From positions 348,773-412,772 of the forward strand of contig JANBPK010000808.1 of NCBI GenBank assembly GCA_027579435.1: a stretch of DNA of 64,000 nt, given 5' to 3'. Shown piece by piece: positions 35,073-46,522 of this stretch. This DNA is from Candolleomyces eurysporus. Its lineage: Eukaryota > Basidiomycota > Agaricomycetes > Agaricales > Psathyrellaceae. The notes below the pieces were generated by a model. The model was not told the origin of the DNA. It worked only from the letters and a program-made list of their open reading frames with translations, and made no database searches. The position numbers were made by a program, and so were the translations under genes. How positions within the stretch are numbered: the stretch's first letter is position 1; each line of letters starts with the position of its first letter.

Positions 35073-36105
35073 TTAAAATTGATGCTTGAAAATATCATCG
35101 CTGGTCTTTGTCGCTTGATCATCGTTCGTCCGGTTCCGGTCATCAGCAGATGAGGCCAGCCTTGACGAGTTCCCGTACAGACCGCCTTCAGGATCCTCGG
35201 GGTATTCCTGCACTGAGTCGTCCTGAGATTGAATGCTGTCAGCAGCAACAGACGACCTTCGCTTCTTCTTTTTCGACTTCTTCTTTCTTCCAGTGTCCTC
35301 ATCGTCTGGGGGTAGTGAATAAGCATCCTGGGTCCGCTCCCATCGGTTCTTCTTATCGCTCTTGCTCTTCTTCTTGCTTTTCTTGAGCATGGCAGAGTCC
35401 ATGACGGCATCATCAAAATTAGCGGGGTAGTGCCATCGCCCTCCTCCTGAGTTGGAGCTGTTCTTGTCGGCGTTATAGTATTGCTCGTCGTCGGGCTGCC
35501 AGAGCCCGTCGGAGGTATTCTGACGCTTTGGTTGACCGTTGAGCGAAGCGATATCGGATGTGGAGCCTTCCTGCCCCTCTGCAAGGGGCTGCCCTTCGTA
35601 GGCGGAGTGGGGAAGACGATCCTTGTAGCGACTTGCCCACTGCGACTTGCGTTCCTTGCGACGAATCTCGGAGAGATCGACAAGCCCGTATTTCTGGACC
35701 CACTTGGGTGTTCGGGCATGATTCTTGTTGTTCCTGATGTTCTGTGCTTCGTTAGCAACCTCGAGCACGACGTGGAGAAGGTGGAGCGTTACCTGGATAT
35801 AGAAATTGTGGCCGTGACCTGAGCGTCCGTTAGCGAGTGCAGAGGGAAGATAAACAGGCATCATACCAGGTATGTATCCGCAGATGGTGAGCAAGAGGTT
35901 AATCCAAAAGTCTTTTCCTATACCGAAGCGAGCTGCTACGGCTGGGGCGACTATAAGCTGTGTGTGAACGGGAAAAATGAGAGAACATACCGAGGGGTGG
36001 AAACAGGGTGCCCATGATGAAGAGAAGGACGGCGTAGCCATGGAATTTGCGAGGGGTGAGGTCTATTTTCTGGGGAACGACCCCATAGGCTGCCATCTCC
36101 GACAT
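35073..36105 (-). CDS. Pmp3/UPF0057-domain membrane protein with long basic tail
   Basis: The N-terminal part matches the small Pmp3 (UPF0057) family, hydrophobic proteins tied to plasma-membrane potential and salt tolerance. It reads MSEMAAYGVVPQKIDLTPRK, helix one AVLLFIMGTLFPPL, then APAVAARFGIGKDFWINLLL and TICGYIPGHGHNFYI. Classic Pmp3 proteins end soon after. This one has a hydrophilic tail of over 200 aa, starting NIRNNKNHARTPKWVQKYGL, with Lys/Arg-rich runs (KKSKKKSKSDKKNRWER and RKKKSKKKKRRSS) and Asp/Ser-rich stretches. Three introns lie in the N-terminal part, one of them flanking a very small exon around 35794-35865. Long-tailed versions occur in other fungi as far as I recall, but their function is not known to me. 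Confidence 0.75.
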
Positions 36106-36317
36106 GGCTGGCGATGGTATCGACGACGGGGGCCAAAGCTGTTATGGTCGGGAGCAAGGTGTCTGTTCTCAAAAAGGCAATCAGCCAGAATGCTTAGCCC
36201 CGTGACTGACTAGCGCTCCCAAGGTTCCCCTTCCTCCACCATCCAGACGTCCCGCGCCTCTGCTCCCTCTCTCCTCCGCCGTCCCCCCGAGCCTCGCGGC
36301 ACCGCGCATCCTCCATC
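36106..36317. promoter_or_regulatory. Divergent promoter, Pmp3-domain gene / C2H2 gene
   Basis: Only 212 nt separate the two start codons, so the core promoters must sit close together. The right half is C/T-rich (ctccctctctcctccgccg), typical of fungal leader regions. No TATA box is seen. Confidence 0.4.
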
Positions 36318-38348
36318 ATGGACGCCGAAGACAACGTTCTCGACCTCTCAGACGTCGTGCACGACGACACTATCGCAGACGACGCCGACCCAGGCTCTCC
36401 TGTTCGCCACCAGCATTCCCATGAATCTCGCTCGCCAGAGTTCGACCACCCCACCAGTCTCCTCTCCCCTCTTCACGACACGTATAACGTCTCAGAACAC
36501 TCCTCGAACCATATCTCCACCCCAGATTACTCTGTCGAGATGCTGGAACGCGAAATCGCAACATTGCTGCATCAAAATGCATCAGCAGCGTCTGCTGCCC
36601 TGCTCAACGCTGCCGCGCAGCAGAGACAGGCCAACTTGGAGATCTCACGAGGAAGCAATGCATCCATTGATGGCGGCCAATCCAACACAAACGGTATCCA
36701 AAGTCTGGCACCGAGTCTGAGTGGGCTCGTCGCCGTGCTTCAGGCAATGCAAACAAGAGGCGTATCCGAACAAGGGCGAGATTCATTGCCCAAGGAGCAG
36801 GCACCAACACGAACAGCCCCCGCCTTTCACTCTCTTACTGCCAGTGACTCCCAGGACGATTCATCGCCGAGGAAGAAACGCCGGGGGGCACAAAACGGCT
36901 CAGACGGCTCGGCATATCTATTCTCTGAAGACGAACATGCCAGTGATGCAGAGAATATCGGCGGGGAGGAGGAGGCTGTCCGGTCCCCTTCTCAAGAACA
37001 CGAGCCTTCTGGGAGTTCTTCAGTAGGCAATCCCATCAACGACTTGCCCCCCGTATCAGTGTCAGGAGAGTTTTCGGACATCAACGATATTCTCAGCCAT
37101 TTCTCTGCCCAATTCGACCCCGACGCTTCTCATCCATCTCCTCACAGTCTCTCTACTCCTGACGCGTCCCCTGTTATATCTCATTCCCGGCCAGTTGAGA
37201 CCGAACAAGGCTTGCCACCATCGACAACGCAACCCCCAGCCCCGGCCGGACAAGTATCCGTTTTAGTCCCTTCAAACCGACAAGACACAAGCCAGCCGAT
37301 TGCCTCAACATCAACTTCCCCCCCCAACAATCTCCGAGTCCCCAACTAAGAAATCCGTTAAAAGGACTAAAGATAAGGAAAAGGGACCCAATCAGCACGT
37401 TTGCGATCATGAAAACTGTCACAAATCTTTCACTCGACGTAGTGATCTTGCTCGTCATATGAGGATACACACAGGCGAACGACCGTTTGTATGCACTTAC
37501 GGAGGATGCGGGAAGACTTTTATCCAGGTAGGCTGGGAATGGTTGCAAATTAGAAACCCGTTCTCATGCCATATTTCTTTGTAGCGCTCTGCATTGCACG
37601 TCCACTCTCGCGTTCACACTGGGGAAAAACCTCACTGCTGTGAATACCCTGCATGCGGAAAGACTTTTGGCGATTCCAGCAGTTTGGCTAGGCATAGGAG
37701 AACGCATACGGGTAAACGCCCGTACAAGTGTCATGCGCCAACTTGTGAAAAGACGTTTACTCGGAGAACAACCCTGACGACTCATATGCGAACGCACGAC
37801 CCCAATTGGGAGCCGGATCCCACTGTGTGAGTCGTTTTCTTCTTATCTTTTCCCTGCAGATGCTAAGATATTCTCGCAGTAAATACAATTTCAAAGGGAA
37901 AAAGAGAAAACTAGACGACGACGACGAACAGGACCTCGTTGAGTCAGTCCGGACTATCTCGGCTTTGTTCCAAACTGGGAACCCCTCTGGTACCTCTTCG
38001 ACTGACCCTCATGTGCCGTTTGAGGCCCAGGTGGCAAGTATAAGCGCTGAAATTGCTGCCGCAATTGCTCAGGCGAAGTCACGGGCCTATGATGACGATG
38101 AAGAAGACGAAGACGAAGATGATGAGGGCGAAGAAGAGTCGGGATCCGGACAGGAGATGGCTGCACCGGAAACGATTGGTCCGAATACCAGTGGTATTCG
38201 AGGGCTCTCCAACGAAGCTGGGAGTTTAAAAACCGTAGACTCCGCAACGCGTGAAGAAGATGAGGATAGCGATACCTTTCCGCAACCACTACGGGCGAGA
38301 AAATCGAAGGAAACTCTGACTGCTGCTGGGATTAAACGGAAGCGATAA
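36318..38348 (+). CDS. C2H2 zinc-finger transcription factor, four fingers
   Basis: This is a probable DNA-binding regulator. The long N-terminal region ([20 protein letters not shown] onward) is acidic and Ser/Pro-rich with an Ala/Gln-rich patch, a layout suited to transactivation. Four tandem fingers follow: [57 protein letters not shown] and [19 protein letters not shown], joined by HTGE/HTGK linkers. A basic patch (KGKKRK), an acidic run ([16 protein letters not shown]) and the end AAGIKRKR come after. Introns lie at 37528-37584 and near 37827-37880. The frame breaks at the C8 run 37318-37325: STSTSP before it, [16 protein letters not shown] after it in another frame. One base more or less restores a single protein. 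Its target genes are unknown. Confidence 0.85.
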
Positions 38349-38667
38349 ATTCTTGTATACTATTCGTCTTGTTTGAATCTTCTTGCTTGCCCTCCTAGTA
38401 TCTATATCTTGCATTCCCTTGCATTCCGAGCGCTAATACATCTGACGGACCGTTTTGATGCGAATGGTAGGGATTGGGTGGTGGTAGATCCGAGGCACGT
38501 GAATAACGGAGGTCCCCTTCGGAATCGGAATCCCAGAATCGATGCTATTGAAGTGATATAACTGCTGGTACGGAACCAAATGAGTATCCTTCTCCGACTC
38601 CATCCGCCCCCTCAGCGTCACCCGACCTCATTGCAACCTTTCCATTCAACCACCACCACCACCAACC
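38349..38667. promoter_or_regulatory. Intergenic region / FBP1 promoter with CACGTG
   Basis: This 319-nt gap precedes the fructose-1,6-bisphosphatase gene. It carries CACGTG at 38496-38501, about 170 nt before the FBP1 start, and a CCACCACCACCACC run just before the ATG. No TATA box is obvious. Regulation by carbon source is expected for FBP1 genes, but the responsible site cannot be named from sequence. Confidence 0.4.
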
Positions 38668-40032
38668 ATGTCAGGAGAGGAACCACCCAGCACCGACTTG
38701 ATCACCCTCACTCGGTATGCAGCTCATTAGGAGTGATTTGATTACGGTCGCTCACAGTTTGATTCGTAGTCATGTTTTGAACGACCAGCTACGACTCGGT
38801 AGCGCCGCGACAGGCGATTTGACCCTGCTGCTCAATGCGATTCAGCTCACATCCAAGTTCATCGCGACCAACGTTCGAAAGGCTCGTCTGATAAATCTGT
38901 ACGTGTATTTCGTGCTATCCTGTTTACGCGGTGTCTTATCGCCTCAGTGTCGGGATGGCGGGCGAGACGAACGTTCAGGGTGAAGAACAGAAGAAGCTCG
39001 ACGTCCTTTCCAATGACATCATGGTCAACGCCCTTCGTGCCTCGGGCAAGACAGCAGTACTCGTATCAGAGGAGCTGGAGGAGGCCATCATCATCGAGGA
39101 TTTCTATAAGGGAAAGTACTGCGTAGTTTTCGACCCTCTCGACGGAAGCAGCAATATCGATGCTGGTGTCAACATTGGAACCATCTTTGGTATCTACAGG
39201 ATCGTGGGTTTCGCCGTTCTTCTCATGCAGAAGCCTGGATTGCTGATAACAGTGCTATCTTTATCCAGCAACCAGACTCGAATGGAACCATTGGAGATGT
39301 TCTGAGGCCTGGAAGTGAGATGGTGGCCGCTGGTTATACTATGTAAGCTTCTTTTTGTCCCTGCGTGAAGAGGGTGTTCATACCGCGCTTACCAAGGTAC
39401 GGATCTTCTTGCAACTTGGTGCTCTCCACCGGTCAGGGTGTCAACGGCTACACCCTGGATGCCGCCCTCGGTGAATTCATTCTTACCCATCCTAACGTAA
39501 GATCCGATTACAGTGTCGCAGTTCGCGCCGTGTTGATCTCCCTTTCTCCTGTCAGATCACCATCCCGCCAAGGGGCAAGATCTATTCCTTCAATGAGGGC
39601 AACTCGATGTACTTCCATCCTCCAGTGACCGCATATCTCAAGTCCATCAAGTATCCGACCAAAGGCAAACCATACAGCGCTCGATACATCGGGTCCATGG
39701 TTGCTGATGTGCACCGAACCCTCTTGTACGGCGGCATCTTCGGGTACCCAGACGACAAGAAGAGTAAGAGCGGGAAGCTCAGGCTGTTGTATGAGGCATT
39801 CCCGATGGCTTATCTTACTGAACAGGTAAATGCCACAATTAGTATTTTATCTGCTGACCTTGGTACTAAAAAAAGCTGCAATCAGGCTGGCGGTGTTGCA
39901 ACCACTGGAACCAAACGAATCCTCGACATCGTTCCCAAGTCTATTCACGAGAGATGTCCTGTATTCCTTGGGAGCAGAGACGATGTTCAGGACTTGCTCA
40001 AGTTCTACAAGGACGTACCGTTGGAAGGATAG
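38668..40032 (+). CDS. FBP1: Fructose-1,6-bisphosphatase
   Basis: This is the gluconeogenic enzyme that hydrolyses fructose-1,6-bisphosphate to fructose-6-phosphate. The start at 38668 ([16 protein letters not shown]) joins [20 protein letters not shown] across an intron. The metal and substrate sites are intact: [50 protein letters not shown], and the end [16 protein letters not shown]. Six short introns interrupt the gene. The length, about 340 aa, is normal. Yeast Fbp1 begins Met-Pro and is degraded on glucose through its N-terminal proline; this protein has Ser at position 2, so that exact degron is missing. Confidence 0.95.
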
Positions 40033-40243
40033 ATAAAGGAGGAAGATACCAACGTCGTTATAGAAAGGCAATGTATTGTAGTCATCAATGTCAAGGACTT
40101 TTGTAGTAGATCGACTCAGTGGCCGGCCGCGTGACGTCATCTCGGAGGCTTGTGTGTACTTGCTTGCCGAAAGCTTCTGAGCCGCCCAATTTGGCAGTAG
40201 CAGAGGAGATTGGCCAACTGCTAGCTCTGTCTCTGTAGACTCG

Positions 40244-41956
40244 ATGACAATGCGGAATATTGGCCCTGCTGGAGATGCGCATGAATCCCCACTCACAGTG
40301 AGTAGTACGGTTGGCTCACCTGTCATCAGATTGACACCATTACCAGTCACCAGAACCTTCAGAACCTCCGTCAATAAAGAGGGCAATTCCAAAGAAACGC
40401 CAACGAATTGAGTCGGACGACGATGAGGTTAACGAGCCTTTATCTGGAGATGAACTACCAAGACCCACGACAGCAGGACGAAGAAGAGCAGTATACACGT
40501 CTGAAGACGAAGCTGACGAAGAGCCACCCGTGACTTCTCAGTCTCAGGAACGGTTTACAAGCCAACGTCGCGATTCGCCGGTTTCCTCTACGCATGAAGC
40601 ACCCAAAAAGACCGCGAAGAAGAAGGCCCCTCCACCTTCAAAGGCTAGAGGGAAAGCGAAAGGTGATCCCCCTCCCGCTAAGAAGAAAGCCAAGAAGAGC
40701 AGGTCGAAAGCTGTGGCCTCTTCTGAGCTTTCGGATGACTATGAGGGGCTGTCAGACACGGCGGAAGAGTCGGATGCGGCTATGGACGTCGGTTCGGAAG
40801 AGATGTCGGACATGTCTGAGGACTATGGAACCAGGAAGTCGAAGGGGAAAGGAAAGGCAGGGGCGCGTAATGCTGGGAAGAAGGGGGTGAAGGAAACCGC
40901 CATCAAGGCAAAGGATGAAGGCAGCCGCGCGCCTATAACCCCAGCGACGTCCAAGGGCTCTAAACCTTTGAAAGTAGCGGCGAAAGGTCCACCAGCTCCT
41001 GCATCCGATGACATGGTCGTCGACGTTGTGGGGGACAGTCAGTCGACGCGGGGTGGTGCGAGTACACGGCCTTCTAGTCCCTCGTTGCCAGACGACGGTG
41101 GTAAGACCAAGGAGGATCTGTCCTCTGCTGCGCCCGTCCCTCCCAAGAAACGGAAATTGCCAACAATCAAGAAGATAAAGAATTTAGATTCATCGGGACC
41201 TGGCACCCCTTCGTCATCTGGCCCGAAACTTGCTGGAGACAGCAAAGGGACCCTAGGAGAAATGAAACCTGGTGCACCGACAGGGAGTCGTTTGCCTGCT
41301 GCGATGGTCGGAGTTGCAGATTTAGATCTCATGAACAAGAACGTATACAACGAACTTTTCAAGGGGGTGCGTGTTCGGAAACCTCGGGCAGGGAATGGTA
41401 TTGATCTTTCACATCTCTTCTGAGTTTAGGCTGGCACCAATAGCTCGGGATCCAAAGAACAACGAAAAAAGGAACTCGACGCTATGCGAAATGAATGGAA
41501 GGCAAAGCGGGAAGCCGAGCAAGTACGTTTTGTTGTACTTTTTATTCAATTTTTTTTTGATGCGGATTTCCCCCTTTGCCCGATGCGAAACTGACACGTT
41601 TGAACCTTCAGATACAAATGCCAGCCTTTGACCTGCAGGCTCAATTCGAGAAAATGACACGCTTCGAAGAGGGGCTGCGGGCCGCACAGAGCGCGGCCCT
41701 GTTCCCTAACTGTATAGCTGGCAAATGGAGACAACTATGGAGTGATAGATCGAAAGAGCAGGCAAGAGCAGAGGGACGGTCTGCGACGGATGGAGTCTTG
41801 ACGAACGGCAGAGGGAATGAGGGCGAAAGGTANNACACAGGCAACAGATCGAGAAGCGCCTTCTCGCTTTGTGCCAGGATGCTGGAACTTTTACGACTCG
41901 CGGAACTTTTCAGAATAAGCATTTATTGCGCATCTTGTAAGGTGGTTGACATTTGA
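40244..41956 (+). CDS. Charged low-complexity nuclear-type orphan
   Basis: No family is recognised. Exon 1 (40244-40297, MTMRNIGPAGDAHESPLT) joins exon 2 at 40347 (SPEPSEPPSIKRAIPKKRQR) in phase 0. The body is dominated by Lys/Ala/Pro blocks (KKTAKKKAPPPSKARGKAKG, AKKKAKKSRSK) alternating with Asp/Glu/Ser-rich acidic patches, and contains several NLS-like clusters, for example PPKKRKLP. After the intron 41367-41429 comes SSGSKEQRKKELDAMRNEWK, a helical segment, and after another intron QMPAFDLQAQFEKMTRFEEG. The 3' end is uncertain: two N at 41833-41834 fall in the last exon, and the frame runs to 41956. The composition suggests a chromatin or nucleolar protein, but that is inference. Confidence 0.6.
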
Positions 41957-42007
41957 ACTATCAACTTCTTTATCTCTTCGAAACAGGTACCAAACCATCG
42001 TTTGACG

Positions 42008-43129
42008 TCAGGTGTCTTTTTTTCCTGTACCCGTTGCCTCTTTTAACAAGTCGCCAACGGGTTCCAGCGCAAACAGGGAGTCAATATGAGATTTGATGCG
42101 GTCGATGACACCGTCCAGGTGATGTAATTGGTCCAACATTTCCTCTTTATCTTGCGGCGAATAGACAGTTGCGATGAGATCATCTACTGCGGCAGGTAGT
42201 GTCGGTGAGTCGTTCGCTAAAATGTCAACGATTGAGTTGATTTCCTGCTGAACTGGTGCATTCTGAAGGGGTGCGGAAAACACGCGTTTCACCACGGTTT
42301 TGTGCATCAGGTTGCAAAGCTTGACGATAGATTCTACCTGAAGGAGAAATTTGAGTTCACAAGCCAGGGTTGGAGAAACGTGTGCCTACCTTTCTCAGTC
42401 TCTCCAGTTCCCCCGGCGAAAGCTTGTTTGATGATGAATCGATGCCCAGTTCATCCCACCCGTCATCGAAATCGTTGTCGTCCCCCGACTCTGGTATTTC
42501 TTGAAGTTCCCTCAGAGCATCCGACAGGGAGGATTGGTCGGCAGTCCATATTTTGCGTACTGCCGTGACATTGTTGCTCGACAGCTCGTCCGTACCGGAG
42601 CGTAGTTTGTCGATAGCATCGTGGACCTCCCCGACTTTTGATAGGTAGACATCACTCGGCTCTTTAGTGGCGGTTGTATCGGATAGAAGGGTCTCTGTAA
42701 GACCCTGAATAGCGGAGATGACGCTTCTCGCAGCGGATTGCAGCTCTTTGAGCACGGTGGCCCCATGCGCCTTTTGAACGAGCCGTACGTTGTGCGATAG
42801 ATTGGAGATGTTGGTCGAAAGGTCTTTGAGAGGCGATAATGAAGCAGAGTATGTTGGAGAGGAGGGCTTGAGGCTTATGGCCGTCTTGGTTGTCGCAGAA
42901 TATAGGTATGCGAGCAGGGATACGAAATCCTTGTGGATCACTGCAAAATCTGCGGTTTGGAGATGAGCGAGATCATCTGGGACGACGCCGTCCGCAGCAG
43001 CGACAGATGTCAGGGCAGCATCGCAGGTCTCTTTGAGGAGAGCGAGGGATATGATTGCTAGACAAATGGTCAGAAAAAGGGGAATTCAGGAGACAGGGAC
43101 GCCAAATTACTTTTTTCCTTGTCGGACAT
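42008..43129 (-). CDS. GCIP-like protein (cyclin-D1-binding protein 1 family)
   Basis: The protein resembles fungal members of the Grap2/cyclin-D-interacting (GCIP) family, helical proteins of poorly known function. It starts MSDKEK, then an intron, then ISLALLKETCDAALTSVAAA and a helix-rich body: HKDFVSLLAYLYSATTKTAI, LSTNISNLSHNVRLVQKAHG, and the acidic stretch ESGDDNDFDDGWDELGIDSS before LSPGELERLRK. After another intron the end reads LCNLMHKTVVKRVFSAPLQ, DDLIATVYSPQDKEEMLDQL and LLKEATGTGKKDT. The FDDGWDELG block and the layout are what led me to the family; the match is from memory. It is divergent from YME1 across 174 nt. Confidence 0.6.
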
Positions 43130-43303
43130 GGACGATGATGGAGAGGAAATAAGCGCGCAGAGCCGAGCACGTGTTCAGGGTCTTTTTCGTGACGTGCCGC
43201 GCCGCGACGGTGACGACTCTGCCGCCCGCGCCAACAGGCCTGTACTCTAACCACCAGCCCGTCGTTCTCGTCCTTCTTCCTACTCTCCTCATCGTTCTTC
43301 TCG
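43130..43303. promoter_or_regulatory. Divergent promoter of GCIP-like gene and YME1, with CACGTG
   Basis: Start codons are 174 nt apart. CACGTG occurs at 43168-43173, with a second related core (gtgacgtgcc) about 20 nt further on. Shared use of the site by both genes is inferred from spacing. Confidence 0.45.
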
Positions 43304-46300
43304 ATGCTGGGCGTCCTTGCTCGCCTCCCCATTGCGAGGCAGCAGCCAGTACCAGTACTACGCTCACTTTGCATTCGCCATTTCTCGACACCCAAGACAA
43401 CCTCTCAAACCCTCCGACTCTCCGTTCATCGTCTCTCAGCTCCCCACGCTGTTGGCTTATCATGCTATAGACGACCTCTCTCACTAGGGTCCATCTTTGG
43501 GCGTCCCAAACCTACGGCTGTCCCGACACCCCACGTCGTCGCGCATATTACGCGGTTAGAAGCGGAAGCCAACGTGCACCCACACGATGTCGCGAAACAG
43601 GTCGCTCTTTATGAAGCTCTTATTGGTACAAAGATGAAATCGTCGCATGAACTTGTCATAAGTCGTTGGGAGCGAATGTGTGAATTTGTGTGTACTTACA
43701 GTTTTGACTCGATGGTGTGGTACTCATGATGTCTCAAGGACCCTGCCTCACCTCTGCTTGCATCGCCGGAAGCCTTCAAACTGTATTTGACCTGCCTTCT
43801 GCATACCGACCAGAAGTCGTCAGTTTTCGCCGCTGTACGTCGCAGGGACAGCCTGCTTGCTGCTCACCACCCGGTGCCGTCCACCCCCTCGGNAATCACC
43901 AGCAACGGAAGGAGCGGAAACAGCTTCGCCGGAAACCTCTTCTGTGACTACAGAAGCCTCCAAACCTCTTACTAGTCAAGCAATAGCGGAGTCTGTTCTT
44001 TCTGGTCCCTTAGTTCTACCGGCATCCCCTGCTCCATCACCTGCTTTAACCCCGGAACTTGCGAAATTAAGTGGCAGTGGCGAGAGGAATAGCAATGACC
44101 CCATTCAGGTTTCCATCGTGGAACGTGAGTCAACCATTTTCAATGCCACACTAAAGCCAATCTCACCAACATTCTAGGAAAGGGGGCATGGATCCCTCGC
44201 CTTGTCCGGTTCATTGCTCTTATGCTTGTCAGCTCCTTCTGTTAGTGATCTGGCTGCGTATCTAGAGGCAGACAACTCACTCTCAGCTTTCTAGTCTTCC
44301 TCGTTATTCTTTCGGTGTTCTTTGAGAACAGTGGATTTATGAAAGCTGGGCCACGCCAAACACAATTCGAGCCGTCCGAGGGTAAAACAGTCAAGTTCAG
44401 CGATGTGCATGGCGTCGATGAAGCCAAAGAGGTAGGCACCATTTTCACCGGTCTTTTTAACTTATATTAAACTCGTTTTACAGGAACTTCAGGACATTGT
44501 TGCCTTCTTGAAGGACCCTGCAGCCTTTTCGTCACTGGGCGGTAAACTGCCGAAGGGTGTATTGTTAACTGGGTAGGGTTCTAGCCGAAATAGTGCTGTT
44601 GTCATTTCATTAAACTTTAACGACAGGCCCCCAGGTACAGGTAAGACAATGCTTGCAAGGGCCGTTGCTGGAGAGGCCGGGGTACCATTCTTTTTTGCAT
44701 CGGGGTATGCCTTCAATCACCAATTGACTCCGTCTGCGCTATTGAATTTCATTCGCTAGATCCGATTTTGAAGAAATGTTCGTTGGCGTTGGGGCTAAAC
44801 GTGTTCGAGAACTTTTCGCTGCGGCGCGTAAGAAGGAGCCAGCAATTATATTCATTGACGAACTGGATGCTGTTGGCGGCAAGCGCAGTAGCCGTGACCA
44901 ACAGTACATGAAACAAACTCTGAACCAGCTCCTCGTGGAAATGGATGGCTTCCAGCAAAACGAAGCAATAATTGTGATTGCGGCGACCAACTTCCCCGAA
45001 AGTCTTGATCAGTGAGATTTTTTCGGCACACTTCCAACCGACTTTATTGCTCACATTCATCGACTCTCACAGGGCTCTAGTTCGACCCGGAAGATTTGAT
45101 AGGCATGTTGTGGTTCCATTGCCTGATGTCAGAGGTCGAGCGCAGATTCTCCAGCACCATATGCGCAATGTGACAACAGCAAAGGGTATGTGGTAATAAT
45201 TTATCTCACGGGCGAATTTATCCACTAAATCTTACTAGATGTCGATCCCAAGATCCTTGCGCGAGGAACGTCAGGTTTCTCGGGGGCTGATCTACAGAAT
45301 ATGGTCAAGTTCGTCCATCTATCATCGATAAGGTCGTGCGGTCGCTGATTATCCAAAATCTAGCCTGGCGGCAATTCAAGCTTCGAAGGACAAGGCTTCT
45401 GAAGTGACCCTCAAGCACTTTGAATGGGCTAAGGTTTGAGTCATTTTCCCATTTTCTATTTACTGCATTTGTTCATCGGCAAATCAAGGACCGAATTATC
45501 ATGGGGGCCGAAAGGAAGAGTCAGTATCTTGAACACAAGGACAAGCTAGCCACAGCATACCACGAGGTATGCATCGTTGCCGCTCAGACTCCTCTTGATG
45601 ATCGAATACATTTGACTTTGGTTCGTTTAGGGAGGGCATGCTCTCGTCGCCCTATACACAGATGGAGCAATGCCATTGCATAAGGTTACATGTGTACCTC
45701 GTGGACACGCTCTAGGCTATGTATGTCGAGAGTTCACCAATTACCCCAAGGTCTTGGCTAATACTGCTGATCACAGACGGCGCTATTGCCGGAGAACGAC
45801 AGGACATCGGTCACCCTCAAAGAATATCTGGCTGGAATCGATGTTTCAATGGGTGGTCGAGTGGCGGAAGAACTCAGTAAGCCTCGCCTTTCGNGTCCCG
45901 AGCCCCTTGATGACCTTTGAAAGTNTATGGGCAGGAGAATGTGACGAGTGGTGCCAGCTCAGATATCCAAAATGCGACTCGGACGGCGACCGCAATGGTT
46001 AAGGTTTGTTAATTCGCCCTATATTTAGACCTTGTTTTTGATTCTCTGTCATAAATCTCTAGCGTTGGGGCTTCTCCAAGCTTGGGCCCGTGTACTTTGA
46101 TGATAGAGAAGAGATGATTAGCCCGCGCCGAAAAGAGGAGATTGAGGATGAAATTGCACGGTGNGTTTCACCCAGTGCCGCTGACGGAACCGCTGTGTCT
46201 ACCAGATCTCGCCCTTTTTTTATGCCCCCTTTCCAGCCTGGTGCCTTAAACTAACATGGCTTACCTCAGGATTGTCCGTGCTGGGGAAACACGCGCCATG

Positions 46301-46522
46301 AATCTTCTCACTTCTAAGATAGACGAATTGCATCGAGTGCGTCATCGTCTCCAAGCTCCTTTGTATTAGTGCATTGATTTCCTTTAACAGTTGGCACACG
46401 CCCTTGTCGAGCACGAGACTTTAGACTCCGAAGAGGTGAAAAAGGTCATCAAAGGAGAACCCATCCAGAATATAGCGGANGTTTTAGAGGATGATCTNTC
46501 CAAGAAAGAGGCGAGCTCGTGA
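43304..46522 (+). CDS. YME1: Mitochondrial i-AAA protease Yme1 (FtsH family)
   Basis: Yme1 is a hexameric ATP-dependent zinc protease of the inner membrane, facing the intermembrane space, that degrades misfolded and short-lived proteins. The start [20 protein letters not shown] is a presequence. After the N-terminal domain comes one membrane helix ([20 protein letters not shown]). The AAA module has Walker [20 protein letters not shown], Walker [15 protein letters not shown] and the second region [17 protein letters not shown]. The protease part has the zinc site HEGGH (split by an intron near 45570-45630) and [20 protein letters not shown]. The end is [20 protein letters not shown]. The N at 43893 breaks the frame; ignoring it gives [17 protein letters not shown]. 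The N at 45925 must be kept for the Ile codon. One helix, not two, points to i-AAA rather than m-AAA. Confidence 0.93.

Noticed and set aside
1261..37325. Programmed ribosomal frameshifting as explanation for the C-run slips
   Set aside because: Slips occur in unrelated genes in plain C runs without slippery heptamers or pseudoknots, and extra N bases give the same effect; assembly error is simpler.
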